A stretch of 64,000 nucleotides of DNA. Source: Cruorifilaria tuberocauda (taxonomy: Eukaryota > Nematoda > Chromadorea > Rhabditida > Onchocercidae). The stretch lies in contig JABVXU010000130.1 in NCBI GenBank assembly GCA_013365365.1, positions 1 through 64,000 of the forward strand, read 5' to 3'. The position numbers and the translations under genes are program-made. The notes under the pieces were generated by a model that was given only the letters and a program-made list of their open reading frames with translations, ran no database searches and was not told where the DNA came from. Shown here one piece after another: positions 28,384-42,347 of the stretch; within the stretch, counting starts at the first letter, position 1; every line of letters begins with the position of its first letter.

Positions 28384-30126
28384 TTAGCTAATAGTCAATG
28401 CATCTTCTATTAAAAACTGTACAAATTCATTACCATTCCAGTAATTTACTGAGATTTTGCCTAAAATAGATTCGATATTCCCATGTATAATAGCAGAACC
28501 AAGATGAGTATTTACAGAACGGAATGCAATAGCTCTTACTATAGCATCATTGTCAGTAATGAAACACTTTATGTGATCTCCACCTACAATTTCAGGTTTT
28601 TTAATCCTTACTCCTTGGATAATGAATCTTGGTTCAGGGTTACCAATACCGAATGGCTCTAAGCGTTGCAATTGACTCCACAGGGATAAGTTTATTGCTT
28701 TAACAGTCACTATACCATCGGCTTTCAAAGCTTTTTCATTTATGGAGTAGTTTGTAAATATCTTAGCAAAAAAGTGTTGTAGGTCATTTATTCTATCTTC
28801 CTTGATTGAAAATCCTGCTGCCATACTATGGCCACCACCTTCAATAATTAAGTTCATATACTTTGCGGAAAGGATTGCAGCACCGATATTAACTCCAGGA
28901 ATTGATCTGCAGCTTGCTTTTCCCATTCCATTTTTTATAGATATTACTATTGTAGGCAAGTGAAACTGCTCTTTCAGCCTAGATGCAATTATGCCAATTA
29001 TTCCTTGGTGCCAGTTACCACTTACTATTATAAAATTTCTATCTGACTGAGAAAAATTTTTTGCTTGTATTATAGCTTCCGAGAGGGCCTCATTTTCCAT
29101 CATCTTTCTTGCATTATTTAAATTTATCAGTTTTGATGCGATGGAATATGCTTCTTCTTCCACATCTGTAGAGAGCAGCCTTGCACCGAGCGATGCTTCT
29201 CCAATTCTTCCTCCAGCATTTATACATGGTCCAATATTAAAACTCAGACGAGAAGTATTTGGCTTTTCAAGAATTCTTAACATATCGGACAAGACACGCA
29301 ACCCGATATTTTTTCTTGTTGACATAACTTTTAATCCTTGCAAAACAAATGCCCTGTTAAGGCCAGTAATCTGCATAGCATCACAAACGGTGCCAAGAGC
29401 AACTAGATCAAGAAGGTCAAATAAATTTGGTTCTTTTATGTTAGCGAAAAACCCATGTTCACGTATTCTTTTGTTAAGAGCAACAATCAATAGAAATGAT
29501 ACACCAACTGCTGCAAGGTTTCTATAAGAAGAACTCTCATCTAGCCGATTTGGGTTAATAATTGCTACAGCACTTGGTAGCTTTTCTATACTAAGATGGT
29601 GGTCAATAACTATAATATCAAGGCCAAAATTTTTGGCATCTTTCACTGGCTGATATGCAAGCGTGCCACAATCAACAGAAATACATAGGTCAATACCTTC
29701 CTTTTTAAGTTGAAATAGACTACTTGAATTTAACCCATAACCCTCATTAACACGATCTGGAATATAAATTATAGAGTGAATACCAATCATCTTTAGGTAC
29801 CTTTTAATCAATGCTGATGACGTTGCACCATCAACGTCATAGTCCCCGAATATTGCTATGTTTTCATTGTTAATTATTGCCTGTATTATACGATAAACGG
29901 CTTTATCCATTTCGAGGAGGTGAAATGGATCTGGTAATAGTGACCTGATTAACGGGTATAAAAAGCTGCCTGCATTTTTTGTATTGATATCACGGGCAAC
30001 AAGTATTCTTGCAAGGATTTCTGGTAATTTAAATTTCTGAGCAAGAGCTAAGACTTCCCTTTGATCTACTTTTTCTAGCTTCCATAGTGCGTTTGTTATG
30101 CTGCGCTTTTCAGTGTCAAGTAGCAT
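28384..30126 (-). CDS. recJ: Single-stranded-DNA-specific exonuclease RecJ
   Basis: RecJ is a 5'-3' single-strand DNA exonuclease used in recombination and mismatch repair. The 580-residue protein has the DHH-superfamily motifs FGDYDVDGATSSA (near residue 96) and VIDHHLS (near 173), a DHHA1 domain with GGGHSMAAGFS (near 425), and a C-terminal OB-like region. Length is normal. It is divergent from the cytochrome c gene across 147 bp. Together with mutS and ruvX in this window it shows that part of the repair set is kept. Confidence 0.95.
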   Translation of the reverse strand: MLLDTEKRSITNALWKLEKVDQREVLALAQKFKLPEILARILVARDINTKNAGSFLYPLIRSLLPDPFHLLEMDKAVYRIIQAIINNENIAIFGDYDVDGATSSALIKRYLKMIGIHSIIYIPDRVNEGYGLNSSSLFQLKKEGIDLCISVDCGTLAYQPVKDAKNFGLDIIVIDHHLSIEKLPSAVAIINPNRLDESSSYRNLAAVGVSFLLIVALNKRIREHGFFANIKEPNLFDLLDLVALGTVCDAMQITGLNRAFVLQGLKVMSTRKNIGLRVLSDMLRILEKPNTSRLSFNIGPCINAGGRIGEASLGARLLSTDVEEEAYSIASKLINLNNARKMMENEALSEAIIQAKNFSQSDRNFIIVSGNWHQGIIGIIASRLKEQFHLPTIVISIKNGMGKASCRSIPGVNIGAAILSAKYMNLIIEGGGHSMAAGFSIKEDRINDLQHFFAKIFTNYSINEKALKADGIVTVKAINLSLWSQLQRLEPFGIGNPEPRFIIQGVRIKKPEIVGGDHIKCFITDNDAIVRAIAFRSVNTHLGSAIIHGNIESILGKISVNYWNGNEFVQFLIEDALTIS

Positions 30127-30273
30127 ATTTTTTTATAAACAAGATTACTTTATCAGAATTTTCTATTTAGCTCCATTCATTAATAAAAGGTAAGTAGTCT
30201 ATTTTTCAATTAATTACTTGCTGTTTGCAGAAATATTTGCATTATAAATAATAACGGTTGATGAAAATTAACT

Positions 30274-30801
30274 ATGGAACTTAATAAAATTGCAGCATCT
30301 ATTTTATTTTCTGGGCTGATGATTATAGTAATTAGCAATGTAGTTGACATGCTTTACAAGCCAGAAGGATATAAGGCAGAACACGAAGCAATAGTAACTA
30401 CTGGCAGCAGTGAACTTCAGCAAAAAATAGAGCAGGTAGCGCTTGATATTGAGATGCTCATGAAGAATGCTAGCTTTGAAAAGGGGAAATCAGTTGCAAA
30501 GAAATGCATAGCTTGTCATAGTTTTGAAAAGAATGGGTTTAATAAGGTAGGGCCAAACTTGTGGAATATAGTTGGAAGTAAAAAAGCGCATTTTGATAAC
30601 TCATTTAATTATTCAAAAGCAATGCTTGAAAAAGGTGGAAAATGGGGGTATAGTGAGCTGTTTGCCTTTCTAAAAAGTCCAAAAGCTTATATAAAAGGTA
30701 CACGCATGGCATTTGCTGGCATTTCTGATCCAGAGGAAATTGCTGATTTAATTAGCTATTTACGGCAATTAAGTGATGATCCGATTGATTTACCAAAGTA
30801 A
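30274..30801 (+). CDS. Membrane-anchored class I cytochrome c (CycM-like)
   Basis: This 175-residue protein has an N-terminal membrane anchor (about residues 8-26), a linker, and a class I cytochrome c domain with the haem motif CIACH (C78, C81, H82) and a likely axial Met145 in GTRMAFAG. It resembles the cytochrome c552/CycM type that carries electrons between the bc1 complex and the terminal oxidase in alphaproteobacteria. It is followed one base later by the start of an alpha/beta hydrolase gene. CcmH, encoded at the window start, belongs to the system that would attach its haem. Confidence 0.92.
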   Translation: MELNKIAASILFSGLMIIVISNVVDMLYKPEGYKAEHEAIVTTGSSELQQKIEQVALDIEMLMKNASFEKGKSVAKKCIACHSFEKNGFNKVGPNLWNIVGSKKAHFDNSFNYSKAMLEKGGKWGYSELFAFLKSPKAYIKGTRMAFAGISDPEEIADLISYLRQLSDDPIDLPK

Positions 30802-30802
30802 C

Positions 30803-31561
30803 ATGACTTACTGCAAACTTTTCTATGAGGATGGTAAGTATATAGCGTACAGGAAGTTGCAAGGGGAAAAGGCTTCTATAGTATTTTTTGGTGGGTTTGC
30901 ATCCAGTATGAATGGAGCTAAGGCAACTGCTATTTATAAATTTTGCCAAGAAAACAATATAGCGCTTGTACTGTTCGATTATTTTGGTCACGGTTGTTCA
31001 AGTGGTAATTTTATTGACTACACAATAAGTGATTGGCGAAAAAATTGTGCTAGGGTTATTCATGAGTTAACTAACGGTAAGCAAATAGTTATAGGTTCAA
31101 GTATGGGAGGGTGGATGATGTTACTTACTGTCCTCCAATTTCCAGAAAAAATTGCAGCGTTGATTGGCATATCAACTGCTCCTGATTTCACTGAAAATTT
31201 AATATTCGAGCGATTATCTAACAGGCAAAAGAAAGAGCTAGACTCTAAAGGTATTGTTAATTTTACTTCAGGGGGTTGTACATACAAAATAACCAAGAAT
31301 TTGATAGAAGATGGTAGAAAGAACCTTCTTTTAAAGAAAGAAAGAATAAGTATAAATTCTCCTGTGCGCTTGTTGCATAGCATTAATGATAAAAATGTCC
31401 CTTATAACACTTCATTAGACATAGCTAAAAAAATTGATTCACTTGATGTTGAGGTACACTTAACAAAATCAGCAGGACATAACATGTCTGATATCCATTC
31501 ACTGGAAATTTTATTTAGAACTATTAAAGAGTTTTATCCACTGTATAGCTCTAAGCAGTAG
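30803..31561 (+). CDS. Alpha/beta-fold hydrolase
   Basis: This 252-residue protein is an alpha/beta hydrolase. The nucleophile elbow GSSMGGW is near residue 99, the oxyanion-side segment FFGGFASSMNG near residue 26, the likely acid in SINDKNVPY near residue 196, and the catalytic His in SAGHNMSD. I start it at the ATG at 30803, one base after the cytochrome c stop; the frame reaches back to a GTG at 30773 inside that gene, which is less likely. The substrate is unknown; small carboxylesterase or acyl-hydrolase activity is the usual guess for this size. Confidence 0.85.
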   Translation: MTYCKLFYEDGKYIAYRKLQGEKASIVFFGGFASSMNGAKATAIYKFCQENNIALVLFDYFGHGCSSGNFIDYTISDWRKNCARVIHELTNGKQIVIGSSMGGWMMLLTVLQFPEKIAALIGISTAPDFTENLIFERLSNRQKKELDSKGIVNFTSGGCTYKITKNLIEDGRKNLLLKKERISINSPVRLLHSINDKNVPYNTSLDIAKKIDSLDVEVHLTKSAGHNMSDIHSLEILFRTIKEFYPLYSSKQ

Positions 31562-35195
<3,634 letters not shown>

Positions 35196-35647
35196 CTTTC
35201 TTATACTTTTATGTTACTACACTATTCCATTTCTTTACAGTGACCTTTTTTGTTAAACTATGTGGTATTTAATATGCTACCTCTACAGTAGAGTTTATAT
35301 GGTTTTGTGTTACGAGTAGCACCTTATTTACTGTCATTTTCAAATTTTACCTATTATAATGGAGTTCCACATAAACTCCTTGAAAAACCACTTAGCTAGG
35401 AGCTATTAGTATTACTACGTATCAAAAATTGATAATGTTAGCGAAAAATAGTGAGCTAAATTGATTGTGATGAAAACTTGAGTATTGGTAATCTACTTTC
35501 TAAGTTTTTAAGTAGGTTTATGGCAGTAGTATAATGATAAACTTATGGTTGGAAGCTGAGTAGGTATTAAATAGCAGTGGTATATTGCATAAAAGGGGAA
35601 AGTCTTTTATCAAAGAGGTGTAACTCTGCAAGTAGAGAGATATTTTT
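35196..35647. other. Gap after gyrB
   Basis: This 450-bp stretch has no gene that I can support. It contains a GGAGTT/AACTCC hairpin at 35361-35379 without a T-run, and a TAGCTAGGAGCTA stretch near 35395 that matches part of the palindrome in the virB6 gap. That match is probably chance. Confidence 0.4.
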
Positions 35648-35893
35648 ATGAATCACAAAGGTTTTAGTAATAAAACGATGAGTCCTAAGTCAGGTATCTC
35701 TAAAGTGCTGCGAACAGTTAGTTGTTACTGGGATTGGGTAGGTACCCAGTTGCATTTTCATACAGAACGCAGTTACTGTGACATGTGTGAAGCTAACGCT
35801 AATGGTTTAATAAAACAAGTAATTATTAAAGCGACAAATGAAAAAAGATTTGAAGATACTGGTTTAATTAGTGGTAATGCTATTATGACATAG
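35648..35893 (+). CDS. Hypothetical 81-residue protein
   Basis: A plus-strand ORF starts at an ATG with a plausible AGAGAG ribosome-binding site about 8 nt upstream. The product has no signal peptide or membrane helix. It is mildly basic and contains a CDMC pair in SYCDMCEANANGL that could bind a metal. I do not recognise it. It stands alone between gyrB and tRNA-Ser. It may be a real small gene or the open remainder of a decayed one. Confidence 0.4.
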   Translation: MNHKGFSNKTMSPKSGISKVLRTVSCYWDWVGTQLHFHTERSYCDMCEANANGLIKQVIIKATNEKRFEDTGLISGNAIMT

Positions 35894-36146
35894 TTATTTA
35901 AATTCTTGTAGTGAGTAAAATACATGGAACCTGATGCTATAATGAAATAGTATGAAGATAAAGTAATTTATTATTTACTTTGCCTCTATACTTAATTTTC
36001 ATCAAAGGTAAATATTTGATGTGCTAGTTGCGGTAACAAAATATCTATATCTATAACGTGATGGCAGATTTTGGGTGAATATACCTGCTTTTTATGACCA
36101 AATTTGTTTGGTGATATAATTTTCAGTATTTATTATATAATAATAT

Positions 36147-36233
36147 GGAAGAGTGGCTGAGTGGTCTAAAGCACACGCTTGGAAAGCGTGCACATATAAA
36201 AATATGTCGGGGGTTCGAATCCCTCCTTTTCCG
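36147..36233 (+). tRNA. tRNA-Ser (anticodon GGA)
   Basis: An 87-nt class II tRNA is visible. The acceptor stem GGAAGAG pairs with CTTTTCC, the discriminator base is G, the anticodon stem-loop is CACGC-TTGGAAA-GCGTG with anticodon GGA, there is a long variable arm, and the T arm is GGGGG-TTCGAAT-CCCTC. CCA is not encoded. It is the only tRNA gene that I find in the window. Confidence 0.95.
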
Positions 36234-36267
36234 GGTTACATATGTGTAAGAAAGTGGAAGTAAAAAT

Positions 36268-36897
36268 ATGAAAAGCATAATGCTAATCGGTGGAGGGGTT
36301 GGAAATGCTGTGTTGTTTTCGATAGGGAAGGCATTTCTTGAAAAGAAGAATAAGGTTTTATACTTTGCTGGCTATAAAAAATTAAATGATGTATTTAAGC
36401 AAGCACTTGTAGAGCTTGCATCAAGTATAGTAGTTTGGGCGTGTGAAGAGGGATTGATAAAAATAAGAAGAGACCAAGACAGATCCTTTCATGGCAATAT
36501 AGTTGACGCAATCATTTCTTATCAACGTGGAATGTTAGGCAATACTGTAATTAATTTAGGTAACATAGATAAAATTATTGTTATTGGTTCTGATAAAATG
36601 ATGAAGGCTGTAAATGAGGCCAGGAAAACAGTTTTAATGCCATATCTGAAGTGCAGCCATGTGGCAATATCGTCAGTTAATTCTCCTATGCAGTGTATGA
36701 TGAAAGAAATTTGTGCTCAATGCGTGCAAAGGCATATAAATACGGAAACAGGAAAAGAAAGTTTCATTTATAGTTGCAGTAATCAAGACCAGAATATGGA
36801 GTTTGTTGATTTTGATTTTTTAAGCGAGCGTTTGATGCAAAACAGTTTGCAAGAAAAACTTACTGCAAAGTGGGTAGAACATGTTCAAAGATGTTAA
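36268..36897 (+). CDS. Stand-alone C-terminal module of a large Fe-S/NAD(P) oxidoreductase
   Basis: This 209-residue protein opens with a dinucleotide-binding motif (LIGGGVGNAV) and carries a cysteine cluster C-x5-C-x2-C-x15-C (QCMMKEICAQCVQ ... YSCSNQDQ). The tail is like the C-terminal end of large glutamate-synthase-like FAD/NAD(P) oxidoreductases and is related to the PyrK/SudB electron-transfer fold. In those relatives this region ends a much longer polypeptide; here it begins at its own ATG, with tRNA-Ser close upstream and no sign of the N-terminal domains. It overlaps the 5-formyl-THF cyclo-ligase gene by 17 nt. The N-terminal half may be encoded elsewhere. Family call is moderate; function is not known. 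Confidence 0.65.
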   Translation: MKSIMLIGGGVGNAVLFSIGKAFLEKKNKVLYFAGYKKLNDVFKQALVELASSIVVWACEEGLIKIRRDQDRSFHGNIVDAIISYQRGMLGNTVINLGNIDKIIVIGSDKMMKAVNEARKTVLMPYLKCSHVAISSVNSPMQCMMKEICAQCVQRHINTETGKESFIYSCSNQDQNMEFVDFDFLSERLMQNSLQEKLTAKWVEHVQRC

Positions 36898-37453
36898 ACA
36901 ACGGAAGAAGGAAATAAGAGAGCAGTATAGGGCTATAAGAAAAAATACTGATGCTAATTATTCTAGCTATGCAGCGAATTTTCTTATTAATCTCTTTCGT
37001 TATAGCTTGAACTATGTTAGAGGTAGAACAATTGCAGCTTATATTCCAATTGATCAAGAAATAAATGTTATACCATTAATGTATAATTTGCTTAACTTAG
37101 GCTATAAAATAGCAATTCCTGATAAAAATAAACTACTAAGATTTAAAGAGTGGAGTAAAGAGGATAAAAACATAGTTCCTGATGCAATAATCACTCCTGT
37201 TATTGCTTTCGATGATCATTTTAATAGATTGGGTTTTGGTAGTGGTTGGTATGATGCTGTAATAAGAGAATTACAGCCTCTTGGAAAAATATTCATAGGT
37301 ATTGCTTACGAGAAACAGTACTACAAAGATTTGCCAGTGGAAAAGCACGATCAAAAATTGGATATTATAGTAACTGAAGTGTGTATTAGATGTAGGCATC
37401 AAAATTTCTATAATCACCCACAATCGCTTTGCTTTTTTAAAGATAGTGTTTAG
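36881..37453 (+). CDS. 5-formyltetrahydrofolate cyclo-ligase
   Basis: This 190-residue enzyme converts 5-formyl-THF to 5,10-methenyl-THF using ATP. It has the conserved RKKEIREQYRAIRK start, a middle IPIDQEINVIPL segment, and the signature FDDHFNRLGFGSGWYDAVI near residue 112, the counterpart of the family GYGGGYYD motif. Length is typical. Its ATG lies inside the last 17 nt of the preceding oxidoreductase module gene, so the two are co-translated. Confidence 0.93.
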   Translation: MFKDVKQRKKEIREQYRAIRKNTDANYSSYAANFLINLFRYSLNYVRGRTIAAYIPIDQEINVIPLMYNLLNLGYKIAIPDKNKLLRFKEWSKEDKNIVPDAIITPVIAFDDHFNRLGFGSGWYDAVIRELQPLGKIFIGIAYEKQYYKDLPVEKHDQKLDIIVTEVCIRCRHQNFYNHPQSLCFFKDSV

Positions 37454-38157
37454 GTAACTTATATAGCATATCAATTCACATAATATTGCAATAGTGCTTT
37501 ATTATGTACTCATCCTTAGTTCGATTTTACACTCAGTGAGTTTCTCTGGAATTATGTAAAAGTTCCTTACTAGCATGTTCTCTGTGGATTTTTTGATCAA
37601 TTGAACTGTATTAGAATGGACTATGGAAACCTCAGCTTGCTATTAATGATATGGTGTGTAAATGCATAACTGTTTTTTGAGCAAGAGTCCTACCAGAATT
37701 ACCTAAATTTCTTGATTTTATCAAAAACTGCTTCACATTCTTGCACAATAGTGGGGAAAATAGGATTTCAGCTTCTTTTTTTAGAGTTAGGTATTGTACT
37801 AGAATGTGATCTACTAGAAAAACTACTACAGCTAGATTGCTATCTCATTTAAGTTTTAACGGCAACGGTCGTTTATGAATATATTATTGTATAACAATTA
37901 CCAAGTGCTCTTCTAATTGTAAAGAGGTTATCTTCCGGTTATTAGTATGACTTAATGTAGAAGCACATGACAGTTTAGGCTTTTCAAAAGATTCAGGTCC
38001 TATATAATTTTGGGAGGATTTCTAAAAGAGTTACAAAAAATTATTTTCCTGAAAGGAGTCATTTTTATATGTGCAAAGCCTTCTACTTGAATTCTATCTT
38101 ATTTATCCCTAGCGATAGACCTGAAGCTATTACTAGTGTAATGTGTTTCGAAATGCT
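37454..38157. other. Gap between the cyclo-ligase gene and mutS
   Basis: About 700 bp hold no gene that I can name. Some plus-strand runs around 37690-37860 stay open for up to 55 codons, but their composition is not distinctive. It is probably decayed sequence plus the mutS promoter. Confidence 0.45.
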
Positions 38158-40590
38158 ATGAGTTTTACAAGAGAAAGAAACACACCTGCAATGGAGCAAT
38201 ATTTAAATCTGAAAGCTCAATACAAAGATCATTTGTTATTTTATAGACTAGGGGATTTTTACGAATTATTTTTTGATGATGCCATTAGGGCTGCAAAATT
38301 GCTGAATATAATGCTTACTAGAAGAGTCAATTCATGTGGACGTGATATACCAATGTGTGGAGTCCCAGTACATAGTAGTGAGTCTTACCTACACAGGTTA
38401 ATAGATTTAGGATTCAAAGTGGCAATCTGTGAACAATTAGAGACTGCTGATGAAGCAAAAAGGAGGGGCTATAAGTCTATAGTAAAACGTGATGTGGTCC
38501 GAATAATCACTCCTGGTACAATTGTTGAAGATTTAATGTTGGAGGATAAGAGCAATAGTTACCTTGCATCTATAGTTGAACAAAACGAAGAGTATGCTAT
38601 TGGTTGGCTTGAATTATCGACAGGAAAATTTTTCCACACTTTGACAAATTTAAAAGCTATGGATAGTGACTTGCTGCGTATATCACCAAAAGAATTATTG
38701 ATTTCTGAAAGGCTTACTGATGATCAGAGGATTAGGTCGATTTTAAAAAATTATAAAATATCAATCACACAGCATGCTCAGAGTTTCTTTGAATATAACA
38801 AATCTTGTAGGGTAATGTGCGAATTCTATAAAATTAAAGAGATTAGAGTCATAGGGAATTTCAGTAAAGTAGAAGTTATGGCATGCGGGGCGTTACTTGA
38901 ATATGTAAGGGTAACTCAAAAGAATTTTATCCCAAGGCTTGAGCTGCCTAAACCATATAAGCAGCAAAGTTTCATGCTAGTCGACGCTTCAGCAAGGAGA
39001 AATCTTGAATTATTTGCAACTCAGTTTGGTGAAAAAAAAGGTTCATTGATTTCAGTTATTGATTATACAGTTACGGCTTCTGGTGGGCGCTTGCTTAAGC
39101 AAATGCTTGCATCACCACTTTCCTGTTCTGAAGCAATCAATTTAAGGCTTAGTACTGTTGAATTTTTTGTAAATTATTATGAACTTCGCAAGAAGGTGCG
39201 AGAAATGCTTACTAGCATTCCAGATATTGAGAGGTTACTATCTCGCTTGATGCTAAGGCGTGGTTCACCAAAAGATATTAACTTGTTAAAAGTCGGCCTT
39301 GAAAAGACATTAGAGTTATCTGAATTCTTATATAAAATAAAATCTGACAAAAGTGAATTAAGTGCAATACATAAAAACATTGGAAATCATAAAAATTTAC
39401 TTGAACTTTTAAGTAAGGCTGTGCTCGATAATAACCTAAGCTCTACAAAAGAAGGTGGATTTATTAATCCAGAATATAACCGAGAGTTATTGGAGTTATC
39501 ATATGTACTCACCAATAGCAGTGAACTGATAGCTAAACTTCGTAAATCTTATTGCGAGATAACTGGCATTGCTACGCTAAAGATATTGTATAACGATATA
39601 CTTGGTTATTACGTTGAGGTGTCAACAAACCACAAATTGACTTCGAACCTATTTATTCATAGACAAAGTTTAGCAAATAGCATTCGCTATACTACTAATG
39701 AGTTGAAGGAATTAGAGAATAGGATTCTTACAGCACGTGATGCTATGGTTAGATTAGAAATAAAAATTTTTAGCGAACTATGCAATGAAGTTGCTAAAGA
39801 ATCGGAAAAGATTGCTCTTGCTGCAAGTGCTTTGGCTAAACTGGATGTTAGGGCTTCGTTGGCAGAACTTGCAGTGCGAAATAATTATGTAAAACCTATT
39901 ATCGATGATAGTAAAGAATTCCATATCTGTAATGGAAGACATCCAGTAATTGAAATTGATAGTAAGTTCATTGCAAACAGCATTGATTTGGTTAATATAC
40001 ATCTTATTACTGGTCCTAATATGTCCGGGAAAAGTACTTTCTTGAGACAAAATGCTCTTATTGCGATTTTAGCTCACATAGGTTCATTTGTGCCAGCAGA
40101 AAGTGCGCACATTGGAGTAATTGACAAGATATTTAGTAGGGTTGGTGCAACTGATAATGTAACAGCTGGCTATTCTACTTTCATGATAGAAATGCTTGAG
40201 ACTGCGACTATAATCAATCAGGCAACGGATCGTTCCTTAGTAATACTTGATGAAATTGGCAGAGGTACAGGGGTATATGATGGGTTATCTATTGCTCAAG
40301 CAGTAATTGAACATATTCATGATGTGAGTAAATGCCGTGCTATTTTTGCAACTCATTATCACGAACTAGCTAGAGTGGGCAAATACTTAGAGAACATGAA
40401 ATGTTTCTGTGTAAAAATAAAAGAATGGGATGGAAAAATCATTTTTTTACATGAAGTAGTTGAGGGTATTGCAGATGAGTCATATGGAATATATATAGCA
40501 AAACTTGCTGGTTTTCCTGATTCTGTACTAGATAGAGCAAATGTAATATTTGATGAACTAAAGCATAAGAAATTTTCTCGATTTTTATAA
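38158..40590 (+). CDS. mutS: DNA mismatch repair protein MutS
   Basis: MutS recognises mismatches and starts repair. The protein has the N-terminal mismatch-binding motif with FYELFFDDA, the P-loop [15 protein letters not shown] near residue 620, [16 protein letters not shown] near 698 and ATHYHEL. I choose the ATG at 38158 (810 residues); the frame extends five codons to a GTG at 38143, which lacks support. Length is near the usual 850. No mutL is in the window. The frame is intact. Confidence 0.95.
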   Translation: MSFTRERNTPAMEQYLNLKAQYKDHLLFYRLGDFYELFFDDAIRAAKLLNIMLTRRVNSCGRDIPMCGVPVHSSESYLHRLIDLGFKVAICEQLETADEAKRRGYKSIVKRDVVRIITPGTIVEDLMLEDKSNSYLASIVEQNEEYAIGWLELSTGKFFHTLTNLKAMDSDLLRISPKELLISERLTDDQRIRSILKNYKISITQHAQSFFEYNKSCRVMCEFYKIKEIRVIGNFSKVEVMACGALLEYVRVTQKNFIPRLELPKPYKQQSFMLVDASARRNLELFATQFGEKKGSLISVIDYTVTASGGRLLKQMLASPLSCSEAINLRLSTVEFFVNYYELRKKVREMLTSIPDIERLLSRLMLRRGSPKDINLLKVGLEKTLELSEFLYKIKSDKSELSAIHKNIGNHKNLLELLSKAVLDNNLSSTKEGGFINPEYNRELLELSYVLTNSSELIAKLRKSYCEITGIATLKILYNDILGYYVEVSTNHKLTSNLFIHRQSLANSIRYTTNELKELENRILTARDAMVRLEIKIFSELCNEVAKESEKIALAASALAKLDVRASLAELAVRNNYVKPIIDDSKEFHICNGRHPVIEIDSKFIANSIDLVNIHLITGPNMSGKSTFLRQNALIAILAHIGSFVPAESAHIGVIDKIFSRVGATDNVTAGYSTFMIEMLETATIINQATDRSLVILDEIGRGTGVYDGLSIAQAVIEHIHDVSKCRAIFATHYHELARVGKYLENMKCFCVKIKEWDGKIIFLHEVVEGIADESYGIYIAKLAGFPDSVLDRANVIFDELKHKKFSRFL

Positions 40591-40707
40591 ATCTTATCCA
40601 AAAGCGGACTTGATATGTATCACTGTTTAGTTTTTAATACTGGTTTTGAACTGTTGATAAGTCTGTTGCGATAAAGTATAACCGTATTAACTAGCATTAC
40701 TTGAAAT

Positions 40708-41451
40708 ATGAAAGTTTTTTGGACAGTACTGAAAAAGATCTTAAGCATACTTTTCCCTGCTAAAGTAGTGAGCTCTTTTTTAGGGATAGGTTATTTGCCT
40801 AGTTGGCAGAACTATTGGTCTTCTTTTTTAATATTACTTATTGTTGATATCACTTTAATTTTTATATACGGGATTGATTTCATACTATACAAGGTGCCGT
40901 ATTCATTCATAATCATAGCTGCAATTTTTGTAAAATTGGCAGTGAGCATGCTAGTATTACAGCTAATTGGAATATCCATTTTTCATATTCAAGACCCTTC
41001 AGCAAATAGTGGCGAAAATATAGTAATACAAATAGCATCAGGGCAAGTACTAACTGTTGCGCTTTCTATGCCAGCAATAATGTCAATTTATTCTGCTATA
41101 AGTAGATTATATGGGAGTATATGTAAGGAAATAATTCAATGTTCGTCTTGGTTCAATAATTTTATGCACTTGCTATTTTTCTTTATGATACCTTATGCAT
41201 TTTTTAATATTATAGAAATGGTGAAACCTTGGCCAATAAGTTCAATACAACTCAGTTATAACAATGCAATATCAATCACATTCGAGGGGATTTTCCATAC
41301 GTTTTATGCAGTGGTTCTTCTGTATTTAGCTGCATTTATACTCTGTGATTTAACTATGCATGATGCAATTATTCTCAGTAAAAGCATAATTCAGTATGCA
41401 AAAGAAAGTTCATCAATCCTAAGTAGTTGCTTACTGGATGCTAAAAAATAA
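40708..41451 (+). CDS. Integral membrane protein of unknown function
   Basis: This 247-residue protein has about five or six hydrophobic helices (about 40-58, 66-90, 107-128, 148-166 and 195-222) and short polar loops. It has no signal peptide and no transporter or enzyme motif that I recognise. The general layout resembles small Yip1-like or uncharacterised inner-membrane proteins, but I cannot assign a family. It lies between mutS and glyQ on the same strand with gaps of 117 and 53 bp. Confidence 0.75.
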   Translation: MKVFWTVLKKILSILFPAKVVSSFLGIGYLPSWQNYWSSFLILLIVDITLIFIYGIDFILYKVPYSFIIIAAIFVKLAVSMLVLQLIGISIFHIQDPSANSGENIVIQIASGQVLTVALSMPAIMSIYSAISRLYGSICKEIIQCSSWFNNFMHLLFFFMIPYAFFNIIEMVKPWPISSIQLSYNNAISITFEGIFHTFYAVVLLYLAAFILCDLTMHDAIILSKSIIQYAKESSSILSSCLLDAKK

Positions 41452-41504
41452 ATATTGAATAGTATCTATTTGTTTATATATTCAGATAGAATTACATAAT
41501 TTGT

Positions 41505-42344
41505 GTGGATCTACAAAGTATAATAAAAGAATTGGAAAGTTTTTGGGCTAGTATGGGATGTACTATACTGCATCCATACACATCTGAAATTGGAGCTGCG
41601 ACGTTGCATCCTGCGACAGCAGTATCAGCGATTGACGAAAAGTCAATGAGAATTGCATACCTACAACCAGTGATTAGGCCAGCAGATGGCCGATATGGTA
41701 ATAACCCTAGTCGCCTATATCAACATCATCAATATCAGGTGATAATAAAACCATCTGGCAATAACTTGCAGGATGTTTACTTAAGTAGCTTAAAAGCTCT
41801 TGGTATATCCACGGAGAAATATGATATTAAGTTTATTGAAGATGATTGGGAAAATCCAAGTATTGGTGCATCAGGGCTTGGGTGGGAGGTTACATGTAAC
41901 GGGATGGAAGTGACACAACTTACTTATATACAACAGATAGGAGGTATTGATTGTAAAATAATTCCTGGTGAAGTGGCATATGGAATAGAGCGTTTAGCGA
42001 TGTGTATACAAGGTATAGATAACGTTTTTAATGTAACCTGGAATAGCAATGGTGTAACTTATGGGGATATTTTTCAGCAAAGAGAATATGAACTCTCTTG
42101 CTTATCATTAGACTATTATAACACTAAAGTGGTACAGCAGCAGTTTGAAGATGCGGAAAAATTATGTAAATTTCTTATTGAGAAAAAGTTGCCAATAGCA
42201 GCTTATGATCAATGTGTTAAAACTAGTCATTTACTTAACCTGCTTGATGCGAGAGGTGTACTTGGTGTGAATGAGCGTATAGTTTATATCAGTAGAGTTA
42301 GAGAGCTAGCGAAGAAGTGTTGTGAGTTATATATAAGTAAATAA
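41505..42344 (+). CDS. glyQ: Glycyl-tRNA synthetase alpha subunit
   Basis: GlyQ is the catalytic subunit of the bacterial alpha2beta2 glycyl-tRNA synthetase. The 279-residue protein shows LESFWASMGCTILHPY at the N terminus, YLQPVIRPADGRYGNNP near residue 52, and GWEVTCNGMEVTQLTYIQQ near residue 127. The start is a GTG at 41505, supported by alignment to the usual N terminus; no clear Shine-Dalgarno is visible. GlyS follows after 3 nt. Confidence 0.96.
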   Translation: MDLQSIIKELESFWASMGCTILHPYTSEIGAATLHPATAVSAIDEKSMRIAYLQPVIRPADGRYGNNPSRLYQHHQYQVIIKPSGNNLQDVYLSSLKALGISTEKYDIKFIEDDWENPSIGASGLGWEVTCNGMEVTQLTYIQQIGGIDCKIIPGEVAYGIERLAMCIQGIDNVFNVTWNSNGVTYGDIFQQREYELSCLSLDYYNTKVVQQQFEDAEKLCKFLIEKKLPIAAYDQCVKTSHLLNLLDARGVLGVNERIVYISRVRELAKKCCELYISK

Positions 42345-42347
42345 CAT

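Noticed and set aside
35361..35379. GGAGTT/AACTCC hairpin as a gyrB terminator
   Set aside because: No T-run follows on either strand and it is about 165 bp past the gyrB stop.
35395..35407. Similarity of TAGCTAGGAGCTA to the virB6-gap palindrome as a dispersed repeat
   Set aside because: Only 13 bp match and I found no further copies, so chance is likely.
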